This document shows, piece by piece, positions 34,300-42,620 of a stretch of DNA of 64,000 nucleotides. The notes beneath the pieces are model-generated. The model was not told the origin of the DNA. It searched no databases and worked only from the letters and a program-made list of their open reading frames with translations. Position numbers and translations under genes: made by a program. Source of the stretch: Bacillota bacterium (GTDB lineage: Bacteria > Bacillota > UBA4882 > UBA8346); assembly GCA_023401925.1 (NCBI GenBank), contig JAEXDA010000037.1, positions 62,001-126,000 on the forward strand, in the 5' to 3' direction. Positions within the stretch are counted from its first letter, which is position 1. Each line of letters begins with the position of its first letter.

Positions 34300-35988
34300 T
34301 TGGATAATAAAATTGGTGTGATTATTCAAGGACCGCTAATAACATATGGACAGGGGCCAAATAATACAAAAGAAGGTTTTGAAACTTTTGATACAATTAT
34401 AGATAATATTAATAATATCCAAGAATTTGGTTTTGAATATACTGTGTCAATTTGGGAGCCGATTAATCAAAAGGAAGAGCTGATTTTAAATAAATTAATA
34501 ACAAAAAATATTAACATTAATGTTAATCAAAGTCCGAAAATATTTGATCCTGACCATCGATATAAGCATCATTATGGGATTTTTTTGGGTTTTAATGAAT
34601 TAATTACCAACTGTGATTTGAATTTTTTTGTTAAGATTAGAACTGACATGTTGATGCCAGTTGAATTTTGGGATTGGGTAATTCAAATTGCTTCGCAAAA
34701 GGAAATAAGATTGTATGTATCTGAACTAAGTAATATCCCATTTTATATTGGTGATTTTGTTTATGCTGCAGAGAAGACTATTTTTGAAACTTTCTTAAAA
34801 TCAATTATTAATTTTAAATCGGATATTATTCATCCTACCATTGCATGTGATATCTCGCTTAAATATTACCTATCATTACGGACTGAAATATTTAAGAAAA
34901 AAAAATTTCATGCGTTTTTTTTAATATATTTATTTGTGGCAAAAAGAAAGTATATCCAAGATTTATGGAATTCTTTTAATGCAAAACATTTGGGAGTTTT
35001 ACCTCAAACGATATGGATAAATATTATATGGCGTAGACGAAAAATTGGTACATTTTTAAATCCACTTTTTTTCTGTTTCACAACTGATTTAGGAAATGCC
35101 TCTAAAAAGATAAGCTTTTATGAACGTTTTTCAACATTATTTGATAGCTATAAACAATATTATGCTAAAAGAAATAAATGCCCTTTTCTTTTTAGAGTGT
35201 TAATGAGTTTAAGTCATCTTGCCAAAATTAGTAATAGATGTAAAAGCTATTTTGTGGGTAAATTTATTGCTGTTTTATTTCAAAAAAAAGTTGTTATTGG
35301 TAGAGTTGCCTGTTTGGGAAGATCTGTATTTGAAAGTATTACAAAAAATGAAAAAAACTTAGTTTTCATTAATCAACAAAAAACCCGATTAGATCTATTG
35401 ATGAAATGGATAAATGGATATGAAAGGCCTATTACTTCATATGCAGCATGCCATTTGAGTCGTTTGGATATAATACCATTGATTGAGCAACAGGAGAATT
35501 TACCTTGGTTTAATCTAAATTCAAGAATTGATTTTTTTATAATGGATTCTTTTTCTGAACTTACGGATCAAGAATTTCGTTATAAATATAATGAATGGTC
35601 ATTTTGTTGCCATTATTCCGACATAAATCATACCAATCTTTTTAATGAATCTTTTGAATGTCTTGGCCTTTTGCCTATTGATAAGTTTAATGAAGTCTAT
35701 AACCAATTTTTCGACTGGTTTCAAAAGAATTATCCAAATACAAAAGTTTTTTTTATTCATTTTTCCACAAAATTTGATGATAGAATAAATTTCAAAGAGA
35801 GAGCATTAGAAATTAGAAGAGTGATGGATAAAATAGAAAAAAGATATTCTAATATTTATAATATTTTCATTGACGAAAATAATGTTAATGTATTTAAAGG
35901 AGATAATTTCCCTTATCATTATTCAAATGAAACTATTCGCGAGTATGTAAAAAAATGGAAGGAAGTTGAAAGAAATGCAAATTCTTAG
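34300..35988 (+). CDS. WavE-type protein fused to a C-terminal SGNH/DUF6270-like domain
   Basis: About 562 residues in two parts. The first ~270 resemble WavE-type glycosyltransferases: start KIGVIIQGPLITYGQG, the central FFVKIRTDMLMP and YIGDFVYAA. The second part (about 310-562) starts VVIGRVACLGRSVFESI, has YAACHLSRLDI and DFFIMDSFSEL, and ends in a long alpha/beta region; the order resembles SGNH-like DUF6270 domains, though the usual GSC start is altered to ACLG. A TTG at 34300 fits the AAAGGGTGG site; GTG 34291 lies inside it. Very AT-rich. The 3' end overlaps the next gene. Confidence 0.65.
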   Translation: MDNKIGVIIQGPLITYGQGPNNTKEGFETFDTIIDNINNIQEFGFEYTVSIWEPINQKEELILNKLITKNININVNQSPKIFDPDHRYKHHYGIFLGFNELITNCDLNFFVKIRTDMLMPVEFWDWVIQIASQKEIRLYVSELSNIPFYIGDFVYAAEKTIFETFLKSIINFKSDIIHPTIACDISLKYYLSLRTEIFKKKKFHAFFLIYLFVAKRKYIQDLWNSFNAKHLGVLPQTIWINIIWRRRKIGTFLNPLFFCFTTDLGNASKKISFYERFSTLFDSYKQYYAKRNKCPFLFRVLMSLSHLAKISNRCKSYFVGKFIAVLFQKKVVIGRVACLGRSVFESITKNEKNLVFINQQKTRLDLLMKWINGYERPITSYAACHLSRLDIIPLIEQQENLPWFNLNSRIDFFIMDSFSELTDQEFRYKYNEWSFCCHYSDINHTNLFNESFECLGLLPIDKFNEVYNQFFDWFQKNYPNTKVFFIHFSTKFDDRINFKERALEIRRVMDKIEKRYSNIYNIFIDENNVNVFKGDNFPYHYSNETIREYVKKWKEVERNANS

Positions 35989-36610
35989 CCACCGGGGCTA
36001 CTGGAAGTATTTGGATGAAAAAAATACTCAAGCGGCATTTCAAAGGGCTTTCACTTTGAGTTTTGGCACTGAAACCGATATTAGAGACTATCAAGGCAAG
36101 TTGGTTATATCACATGATATAGCAAACGAAAAATGTTTAGAACTTAGTAGCTTTTTTGAAATATATAAAGAATACGGTGATTTGCCCTTAGCATTAAATA
36201 TTAAAGCCGATGGATTACAAATAAAATTACAAGAACTCCTTAGCAAATATGAAATTAAAAATTATTTTGTATTTGATATGTCGATACCTGAAGAAATAGT
36301 TTATATTCGAGATAATTTCAATATATTCACCAGAGAGAGTGAATATGAATCTACTCCTTTGTTTTATGAACAAGCTAAGGGAGTTTGGTTAGATGAATTT
36401 GAAAATCATTGGATAAATGAATCAACCATTCAAAAACACCTTGCTCATAATAAAAAAATCTGTATCGTTTCTCCCGATCTTCATAAAAGGGAATACATTC
36501 CTGTATGGCATGATTATAAAAAGATAATTACAAATATAAACAGCTCTGACGTAATGCTTTGTACTGATTTTCCGGAGGAAGCGAGGCGATTTTTTGATGT
36601 CCATAATTAA
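35975..36610 (+). CDS. GDPD-like phosphodiesterase-fold protein
   Basis: A 211-residue TIM-barrel-like protein of the PI-PLC/GDPD superfamily. The catalytic signature is complete: SHRGYW (His6, Arg7), GTETDIRD (Glu33, Asp35) and ISHDIA (His47). It is shorter than typical glycerophosphodiester phosphodiesterases and has no signal peptide, so it would act in the cytoplasm on a phosphodiester or cyclic phosphate. ATG 35975 has GGAAGGAAG at good distance; TTG 35966 is also open. It overlaps genes on both sides, which ties it to the exporter-WavE gene chain. Confidence 0.75.
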   Translation: MQILSHRGYWKYLDEKNTQAAFQRAFTLSFGTETDIRDYQGKLVISHDIANEKCLELSSFFEIYKEYGDLPLALNIKADGLQIKLQELLSKYEIKNYFVFDMSIPEEIVYIRDNFNIFTRESEYESTPLFYEQAKGVWLDEFENHWINESTIQKHLAHNKKICIVSPDLHKREYIPVWHDYKKIITNINSSDVMLCTDFPEEARRFFDVHN

Positions 36611-37232
36611 GGCTATTATCTTTGATATGGATGGAGTTTTAATTGATGCTAAAGACTGGCATTATGAAGCATTAAATAATGCCTTGGCGTTATTTGGTTA
36701 TAATATCAATCGTTATGATCATTTAGTTACCTTTGACGGATTACCTACAAAACGTAAATTAGAAATGTTATCACTAGAGCGGGGCTTACCAAGGGGACTG
36801 CATAAGTTTATTAATCAAATGAAGCAGATTTATACTATGGAGATGGTTTATGCCCGTTGCAAACCGGTTTTTTATCATGAATACGCTCTTGCTAACTTGA
36901 AAGCTCAGGGTTATCGTTTGGCAGTGGCTTCAAACTCCGTGAAACAGACAGTAGATTTAATGATGAATAAGAGTAATTTAAGCCAATTTTTGGAGTTTAC
37001 TTTAAATAATGAGGATGTAAAAAATTCCAAACCGGACCCGGAGATTTACGTTACTGCGATCAATAGGCTCAAATTATTACCGGAGGAATGCCTAGTCGTC
37101 GAGGATAATCAGAATGGGATTAAGGCAGGATTAGATGCCGGAGCTCATGTAATGATTGTCAATTCGGTCGAGGAAGTAAATTATTCCAATATCAAAGCGC
37201 ATATCAAAAAGGTTGAGGAGGGATTATTATGA
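36597..37232 (+). CDS. HAD-family phosphatase/phosphomutase-like protein
   Basis: A 211-residue HAD subfamily IA protein of the beta-phosphoglucomutase/GPH kind. Motif I is FDMDGVLID (Asp10, Asp12), followed by a helical cap (WHYEALNNALALFGY), motif II VASNSVKQT, and motifs III/IV KNSKPDPEIYVTA ... VVEDNQNGIKAG. It overlaps the preceding gene by 14 bases and the following nucleotidyltransferase by 4 (ATGA). Likely role is to dephosphorylate or rearrange a small sugar or polyol phosphate in the same pathway as its neighbours. Confidence 0.85.
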   Translation: MSIIKAIIFDMDGVLIDAKDWHYEALNNALALFGYNINRYDHLVTFDGLPTKRKLEMLSLERGLPRGLHKFINQMKQIYTMEMVYARCKPVFYHEYALANLKAQGYRLAVASNSVKQTVDLMMNKSNLSQFLEFTLNNEDVKNSKPDPEIYVTAINRLKLLPEECLVVEDNQNGIKAGLDAGAHVMIVNSVEEVNYSNIKAHIKKVEEGLL

Positions 37233-37978
37233 GGGTATTAATTCCGATAGCTGGACCTTATGATGCGTTTAAGGAAAAGGGATATCTCTATAGTAAAAAC
37301 CTAATTGAAGTACAAGGAAAACCATTAATCCAACATGTATATGAAAAACTCCAGCTTCTACCGGAGGCCAAGTTTATTTTTATTGTCAATCGGGAAGAAA
37401 TAGAACGGTTTCATATCGATAATGTATTAAAGTTATTAAGTCCGTCCTGTACAATTTTTACGGCTGAAAATACAACGGCCGGGGCGGCATGTACTGCATT
37501 ATTGGCTATTGAAGAAATTGAAAATAATGAGCCTTTGTTAATTGTTAATGGAGATCAAATTATTGAGCATAATATAGCGGAAATTATTGAAGTTTTTAAT
37601 CGAAGAGCCTTGGATGGAGGCATTATTACCTTTGATTCGGTTCATCCCCGATGGTCATATGTTAAAGTGGATGAACAAGGCTATGTTGTAGAGGCCGCTG
37701 AGAAACGGCCTATAAGCAGAATGGCTACTGCAGGTTTTTATTATTTTAAGCATGGTTATGATTTTGCCCAAAGTGCTATGGAAACAATCCGCAAAGATGC
37801 CCGGGTGGATGGAAAATTTTACATCTGTCCTTGTTATAATGAGATGGTTTTAAAACAGCAAAAGATTGGGATATTTACAATCCCGCGAAGCGAGTATTTT
37901 TCTTTGGCTTCCCCACAAGGCGTCGAAGAGTATGAAAAACATGTAAAACCAATATCCGGAGGTAATCATGCAGGTTGA
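37229..37978 (+). CDS. NTP-transferase family nucleotidyltransferase 1
   Basis: A 249-residue GT-A-fold nucleotidyltransferase. Start MRVLIPIAGPYDAFKEKGY keeps the P-loop-like position, with KNLIEVQGKPLI, an AGAACTALLAI motif and VNGDQII as metal site. It is closely similar in layout to the gene at 38291, so the two are paralogs, together with a cupin in between. Related enzymes in capsule loci activate sugars or small phosphorylated compounds with CTP, GTP or UTP. Substrate unknown. Starts by ATGA overlap with the HAD gene. Confidence 0.78.
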   Translation: MRVLIPIAGPYDAFKEKGYLYSKNLIEVQGKPLIQHVYEKLQLLPEAKFIFIVNREEIERFHIDNVLKLLSPSCTIFTAENTTAGAACTALLAIEEIENNEPLLIVNGDQIIEHNIAEIIEVFNRRALDGGIITFDSVHPRWSYVKVDEQGYVVEAAEKRPISRMATAGFYYFKHGYDFAQSAMETIRKDARVDGKFYICPCYNEMVLKQQKIGIFTIPRSEYFSLASPQGVEEYEKHVKPISGGNHAG

Positions 37979-38294
37979 AAAATTGGAATCAATGATTAAA
38001 GGGTGGTTTGTGGGAAACTTTACTCCAACTTTGTATAATACAAATGATGTTGAAGTGGCGGTAAAAAAATATAATCCCGGTGATTTTGAAGAATGGCATT
38101 ATCATAAAATTGCCACCGAGATTACCGTGATTATCTCAGGTGAAGTTATCATGAATCAAGAGCATTTCAAAAGTGGAGATATAATAGTACTGAAACCTGG
38201 CGAGGGTACAGATTTTCGGGCTTTAACCGAAACCACCAACGTGGTGGTTAAGATTCCTGGCGCAAATAACGATAAGTATCTTAAGGGGGAATGA
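37968..38294 (+). CDS. Small cupin-fold protein
   Basis: A 108-residue single cupin. The metal-binding motif is EEWHYHKIATEITVIISGE, and the second half contains FKSGDIIVLKPGEGTDF. Known relatives are isomerases, epimerases or binding proteins; the sequence gives no substrate. It overlaps the upstream nucleotidyltransferase by 11 bases and the downstream one by 4, so all three are made together. It may act on the same nucleotide-linked substrate. Confidence 0.8.
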   Translation: MQVEKLESMIKGWFVGNFTPTLYNTNDVEVAVKKYNPGDFEEWHYHKIATEITVIISGEVIMNQEHFKSGDIIVLKPGEGTDFRALTETTNVVVKIPGANNDKYLKGE

Positions 38295-39049
38295 ATATGC
38301 TGAATATTGTAATACCAATGGCTGGCCGGGGTAGCCGTTTTCAAAAAGAGGGTTATCAACTCCCTAAACCCTTGATACCTGTACATGGTAAACCTATGAT
38401 TCAGGTTGTAATCAATAATTTAAGTCCCCAATGTGAACATCGTTTTATCTTTCTTTGCCTGGCAGAACACATAAAAGAATATGGTGTGGATCAGCAATTA
38501 ATGGAATGGGCCCCGGAAAGCAAAATAGTTTTGGTTGATGCAGTCACTGAAGGAGCGGCTTGTACCGTATTACTTGCCAAAGATTATATTAATACTGGTA
38601 GTCCTTTAATGATAGCGAATAGCGACCAATGGGTTGATATCGATATTGATGATTATTTGAACTATATGGATACTTCGAATGCCGATGGTTTAATTATGAC
38701 TATGTGGGCGGATGATCCTAAGTGGTCTTATATCCGGTTAAATCCTGAGGGTATTCCCTGTGAAGTTGTGGAGAAAAAGGTGGTCTCGAATGAAGCTACT
38801 GTCGGGATTTACAATTATAAACATGGTTCGGATTTTGTATCAGCGGCAGAAAGTATGATTGCCAAGAATTTAAGAGTGAATAATGAATTCTATGTGGCTC
38901 CGGCCTATAATGAAATGATCACTCAGGGAAAGAAAACTACTTTTTATAATATCGGTAAAGAATGTGATGGAATGTATGGCTTAGGGATTCCTGCAGATTT
39001 AAAAAAATTTGAGGAATTGCCAGTCTCAAGAAAGGCTGTGGATTTTTAA
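38291..39049 (+). CDS. NTP-transferase family nucleotidyltransferase 2
   Basis: A 252-residue nucleotidyltransferase with the classical start VIPMAGRGSRFQKEGYQLPKPLIPVHGKPMI, then GAACTVLLAKDYI and ANSDQWVDIDIDDY (metal-binding Asp). It is a paralog of the gene at 37229. Either ATG 38291 or ATG 38297 is possible; AAGGGGG is better spaced for the second. A short 6-base gap leads to the WavE-like gene. Having two different nucleotidyltransferases in one tight operon implies two activated building blocks, or activation of one molecule at two stages. Confidence 0.8.
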   Translation: MNMLNIVIPMAGRGSRFQKEGYQLPKPLIPVHGKPMIQVVINNLSPQCEHRFIFLCLAEHIKEYGVDQQLMEWAPESKIVLVDAVTEGAACTVLLAKDYINTGSPLMIANSDQWVDIDIDDYLNYMDTSNADGLIMTMWADDPKWSYIRLNPEGIPCEVVEKKVVSNEATVGIYNYKHGSDFVSAAESMIAKNLRVNNEFYVAPAYNEMITQGKKTTFYNIGKECDGMYGLGIPADLKKFEELPVSRKAVDF

Positions 39050-39055
39050 CCTGAC

Positions 39056-39985
39056 ATGATCAAAACTGGTTGTGTAGTTCAAGGGAATGTCCGGACGGAA
39101 TTAGAGCATATTTTGTCGGAACTTATGAGGCATTTTGATCAGGTCATTTTATCCACTTGGAGTGAGGATGCTTTAAAGATTCCTAAGGGTAAGTTTGAGG
39201 TAATCTTAAATCAAAAACCTGAAAATCCTGGATTTACCAACCGAAATTATCAACGAGTCAGCACTGCCGCAGGCCTAAAATGTGCTGAAGAATTGGGTTG
39301 TACTCATGTCCTAAAGTGGCGTACCGATATGTTGCCCACTAAGTTGGATGTAGATAAATTATTGGAGTGGTCCGATTTTCAAGTTCCTAAGGGCGTATCA
39401 TCTCGGATAGTGACGTGCGCTTTTCGAAATCTTAGCGTCATACCGGATTATTTTTCTTCTATTCCTGATTTATTTGCCTTTGCTGACATAGAAATGATGA
39501 AACTTTTATGGGGAACGGAAAACTTTGACTTTAATAAAAGTTTTAATGCACCGCAAGAAATGTATGACGATTGTGGCTTTGAATGGGTTTCGGATCCTAA
39601 TATTAGTGGGTTATTTTGCGCGGAATCGGAATTATATGCGACATTTAAAGCTCGGTTAGAGAGAAAATTGCATTCCAAGCTTAATCATATTGAGATTGCT
39701 TCCAAATATATGTATCTTATTAACCACGATCGGCTTGGCATTTGTTGGTTCGGTCCGAATGGCGGTTTTCGTTCCATAACTCAAGCATTGCAGTTTCCTT
39801 GGTGGACGGAAAGAACTTGGAAAACATGTAAACCCAAAATAATTGAAATGGGTTATCCTGAAACATATTTATGGCAAAAATTAAAACGACGTTTAACACC
39901 CTGGGTAATAAAAGAAAACATTCAGATGCAGAAAAAATGGATAGATAAATTTAATAGAAATAAAAAGGTGGGTAGTCATGATTAA
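39056..39985 (+). CDS. WavE-like glycosyltransferase 1
   Basis: A 309-residue protein of the WavE lipopolysaccharide-synthesis type. Start MIKTGCVVQGNVRTELEHIL, central CTHVLKWRTDMLPTKLDV (the conserved Arg-Thr-Asp motif), and SELYATFKARLE in the second half. WavE proteins are putative glycosyltransferases first noted in Vibrio LPS loci. No signal peptide or membrane segment; a basic C-terminal region (KLKRRLTP) may touch the membrane. It overlaps the next gene, also WavE-like, by 8 bases. Confidence 0.75.
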   Translation: MIKTGCVVQGNVRTELEHILSELMRHFDQVILSTWSEDALKIPKGKFEVILNQKPENPGFTNRNYQRVSTAAGLKCAEELGCTHVLKWRTDMLPTKLDVDKLLEWSDFQVPKGVSSRIVTCAFRNLSVIPDYFSSIPDLFAFADIEMMKLLWGTENFDFNKSFNAPQEMYDDCGFEWVSDPNISGLFCAESELYATFKARLERKLHSKLNHIEIASKYMYLINHDRLGICWFGPNGGFRSITQALQFPWWTERTWKTCKPKIIEMGYPETYLWQKLKRRLTPWVIKENIQMQKKWIDKFNRNKKVGSHD

Positions 39986-41096
39986 AGTAGGTATAGTGAT
40001 ACAAGGTCCTATAATTAGTGCGGGTTACGATTGTACTAGTAATATCGATCGGTTAATCGAAAATTATTCTCAACATTCTATGGTAGAGAAAATAGTGTTA
40101 AGTACCTGGGTAGGAGAGAATTATAAGAATAAAAATGAGAAACTAATCATTCTTAAAAATGAACCTATAATAGGGTGTGATTTTAAAAACAGGCTCAAAC
40201 AGATAACTTCGACTTATGAGGGAGTAAAGTTTTTAGAATATAATTCTGCAGTATCTCATGTATTAAAAATACGAACTGATCAGTTTTTAGATGTTGATGT
40301 TATCAATTTTATGGAAACATTTTATAGTAAGTCTAATCAACAACTTAAAATAGGACATATTTTTGAAAACCCATTATTGTTTCCTTATGTTAGTCGAACT
40401 ATTCCTTTTCATATTGGGGATTATTTTTTCGGTGGACAAATTAATGATATTTCTAATTTTTTAAAAAGTAATCTTTCGTTTGGACATGATTTTTTTCAGG
40501 GAGCTGCGGAAGTAGATATGGTCTTGAAACATCTGTATCGGATGGATCCTGACTTTAATATTCCTTTTTGGATATTGTACAAGCAAATGTGTATTGCAGG
40601 TATGTTTCCACGTAATCATAAAATTTGGGAATATTGGTTGACCAGATATTCTACTGATTTTGCTTGTTTTCCAAAGAATCTTTTTGATGATCTCGAGTGG
40701 AGAGGAAAAATTTGGGATACTGCAGCAAATGAGCGGATTTTTGATGGAAGAGCTGAAATTGTAAGAAATAATTTTTATGATTTTTATGCAGAGTGGATTT
40801 TATTGCGAACAGATCGTGAAAGTTATCTAAATCTTCCGATTGAAAAGCAAATTGGAAAAGTAAGATACATTTGGGATTGGTGGCAGTTTATTAAAAAAAT
40901 GGCCTTTATAGAATGCCGATATGGATTTCAAGTTTTATTGAGAGCATATGGAAAATTTAAAAGCTTCATTGATAAAGCGATTAAGTTTATTCCAAAAAGC
41001 ATTAAATATATTATAAAGGCATTGCTGCAAAAAGTGGGTTTATTAGAAGTCTTTAAGAAGTTAAAGAGTAATCTATTCAAATTTGGAAAAGAATGA
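39978..41096 (+). CDS. WavE-like glycosyltransferase 2
   Basis: A 372-residue protein with the same fold markers as the previous one: MIKVGIVIQGPIISAGYDC, VEKIVLSTWVGENY, SAVSHVLKIRTDQFLDVDV and PFHIGDYFFGGQI. The C-terminal part is longer and rich in Lys and Ile (IKFIPKSIKYIIKALL), perhaps amphipathic. ATG overlaps the upstream stop. Together with 34300 and 39056 the locus has three WavE-type proteins, so several such transfers probably occur on one glycan. Confidence 0.75.
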   Translation: MIKVGIVIQGPIISAGYDCTSNIDRLIENYSQHSMVEKIVLSTWVGENYKNKNEKLIILKNEPIIGCDFKNRLKQITSTYEGVKFLEYNSAVSHVLKIRTDQFLDVDVINFMETFYSKSNQQLKIGHIFENPLLFPYVSRTIPFHIGDYFFGGQINDISNFLKSNLSFGHDFFQGAAEVDMVLKHLYRMDPDFNIPFWILYKQMCIAGMFPRNHKIWEYWLTRYSTDFACFPKNLFDDLEWRGKIWDTAANERIFDGRAEIVRNNFYDFYAEWILLRTDRESYLNLPIEKQIGKVRYIWDWWQFIKKMAFIECRYGFQVLLRAYGKFKSFIDKAIKFIPKSIKYIIKALLQKVGLLEVFKKLKSNLFKFGKE

Positions 41097-41222
41097 TTGA
41101 TAGTTGAATGGGAACAAAATCATGATGCCGGAATTAAGAGAAAAGTGATTCATGGCATATGCTTGGTTTTAAAAGGTAATAGGGAGTTTGTAATTGATAT
41201 CAAAGAAGATAATGAGTCATAA
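41097..41222 (+). CDS. Possible 41-residue small gene
   Basis: A TTG immediately after the previous stop opens a 41-codon frame (ending REFVIDIKEDNES) that stops at 41220-41222 and shares a base with the next small frame. Sequence looks protein-like (VIHGICLVLKG), but no family is recognised and there is no separate ribosome site. It could be a remnant of a displaced gene. Confidence 0.3.
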   Translation: MIVEWEQNHDAGIKRKVIHGICLVLKGNREFVIDIKEDNES

Positions 41223-41287
41223 TGTATCAAAAATTTAATCGAAAAAAAGTGGAAAGGGCTTTATTTTTAGATAAAGAACATGCATAA
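41222..41287 (+). CDS. Possible 21-residue small gene
   Basis: ATG 41222 overlaps the preceding stop (TAATG); the frame MYQKFNRKKVERALFLDKEHA stops at 41285-41287, and that stop overlaps the ATG of the following glycosyltransferase. Very short and basic. It may serve only to couple translation, or may be debris. Confidence 0.25.
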   Translation: MYQKFNRKKVERALFLDKEHA

Positions 41288-42549
41288 TGTATAGCGCTAT
41301 AAAACATTACTTAAAATTATTACTAGGTTATAGTGACCTGGATTGGAATTTTCATAAGTTTGAAAATAAAATTCATCCTCAAACCTGGCGACAGCATGAC
41401 TTTTTATTAAATTGGGCTCAAGACTATGCCAAAAACTTCGAACGATATGAAGTGTCTGATTTCTATATCCAATCTGAAGATTTAGTAGTGCAACAGGGTT
41501 ATTATTTAAGAGAAAAGGTTAAACGAGAGTATGAGAATAAATATGCGGACTTAAAGCAATTGCGTATTTTAATTCACGTTCCTTCGATGGCTCATTCGCC
41601 TGGAGGTTATTCCCTTTTTACTAACTTAGCAGAAGGTTTGCAATATGTTGGAATAGCAACAAGAAATCTGGAATGGAATGATTCAATAGAAAATGCATTG
41701 GAAGAATTTAAACCTACAATATTCATCACCAGTGATAATACTTCTTATTTATCTAGGATTAATTGGAAATCTATTGCAGAATATCGTAAAAAGAATCAGT
41801 TTAAATTGGGTTTAACTGCATCAATTGATTTAGATGGAAATTCATTATTGGATGAACGATTAGCTTGGGCCCGTCAACATCAAGTTGATTTTTATTATTG
41901 TTTTAGAGCTCCAGAATTTATCCATGAACATTATCAACCATTTTTTACGAATGGTTATCCGGTTTTTAGTGTTGAGTTTGGTGCCAATCCGATGACGTAT
42001 TATCCGGTACCTAATATTAAACGTGATCTGGATTATGTCTTTTTTGGTTCCAGCAATTATGACAAGTGGCCAAGGTATTTTGCCTATTTTACTAAATTAC
42101 TTACAAAAAACCCAGGCTTTATTGATGGACCTGGATGGTCAAAAATTCGACATTGGTCAAGCGAAGATAAGAACCCCAATTTAGAAGATATAACACTTCG
42201 GCGCAATTTAGAACGATATCTGTATGCAAGGGCAAAAGTGGGTATCAATTTGCATGTTAATATTAGCATTGATTATCCCAGTGAGTTGAATGAACGTACA
42301 TATATGTTGGCTGCATGTGGCGTGCCGCAATTAGTTGATAACGCAAGATTATTGCCATTAAGATTTCAACCCATTAGTATGTTTATTGCCGATAATCCAT
42401 TGGAGTATAAAAGATTGTTTAATGAAATAAAAAATAATCCTGAAGAAGCACAAAAAAGAGCATTGCAAGCCCAAAGAGAAGTTTTTGAAAAACATACGGT
42501 TTTTCATCGTGCAGAACAATTTATCAAAGATTTAATAAAGTTAAAGTAG
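41287..42549 (+). CDS. Glycosyltransferase, CgeB/Glyco_trans_1_2 type (1)
   Basis: A 420-residue GT-B-like protein. The N-terminal ~90 residues are a Trp/His-rich extension; a Rossmann domain starts near LRILIHVPSMAHSPGGYSL. The C-terminal sugar-nucleotide domain has YVFFGSSNYDKWPR, LYARAKVGINLHV and the diagnostic NERTYMLAACGVPQLVDNARLL. ATG overlaps the preceding stop by one base. Donor and acceptor cannot be predicted. Confidence 0.78.
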   Translation: MYSAIKHYLKLLLGYSDLDWNFHKFENKIHPQTWRQHDFLLNWAQDYAKNFERYEVSDFYIQSEDLVVQQGYYLREKVKREYENKYADLKQLRILIHVPSMAHSPGGYSLFTNLAEGLQYVGIATRNLEWNDSIENALEEFKPTIFITSDNTSYLSRINWKSIAEYRKKNQFKLGLTASIDLDGNSLLDERLAWARQHQVDFYYCFRAPEFIHEHYQPFFTNGYPVFSVEFGANPMTYYPVPNIKRDLDYVFFGSSNYDKWPRYFAYFTKLLTKNPGFIDGPGWSKIRHWSSEDKNPNLEDITLRRNLERYLYARAKVGINLHVNISIDYPSELNERTYMLAACGVPQLVDNARLLPLRFQPISMFIADNPLEYKRLFNEIKNNPEEAQKRALQAQREVFEKHTVFHRAEQFIKDLIKLK

Positions 42550-42620
42550 GGTAATGTCGAACAAGTCCTTAGATTAATAGTTTAATGTTTCTATAAAATA
42601 GTTATATAAAAGGATTTAGA

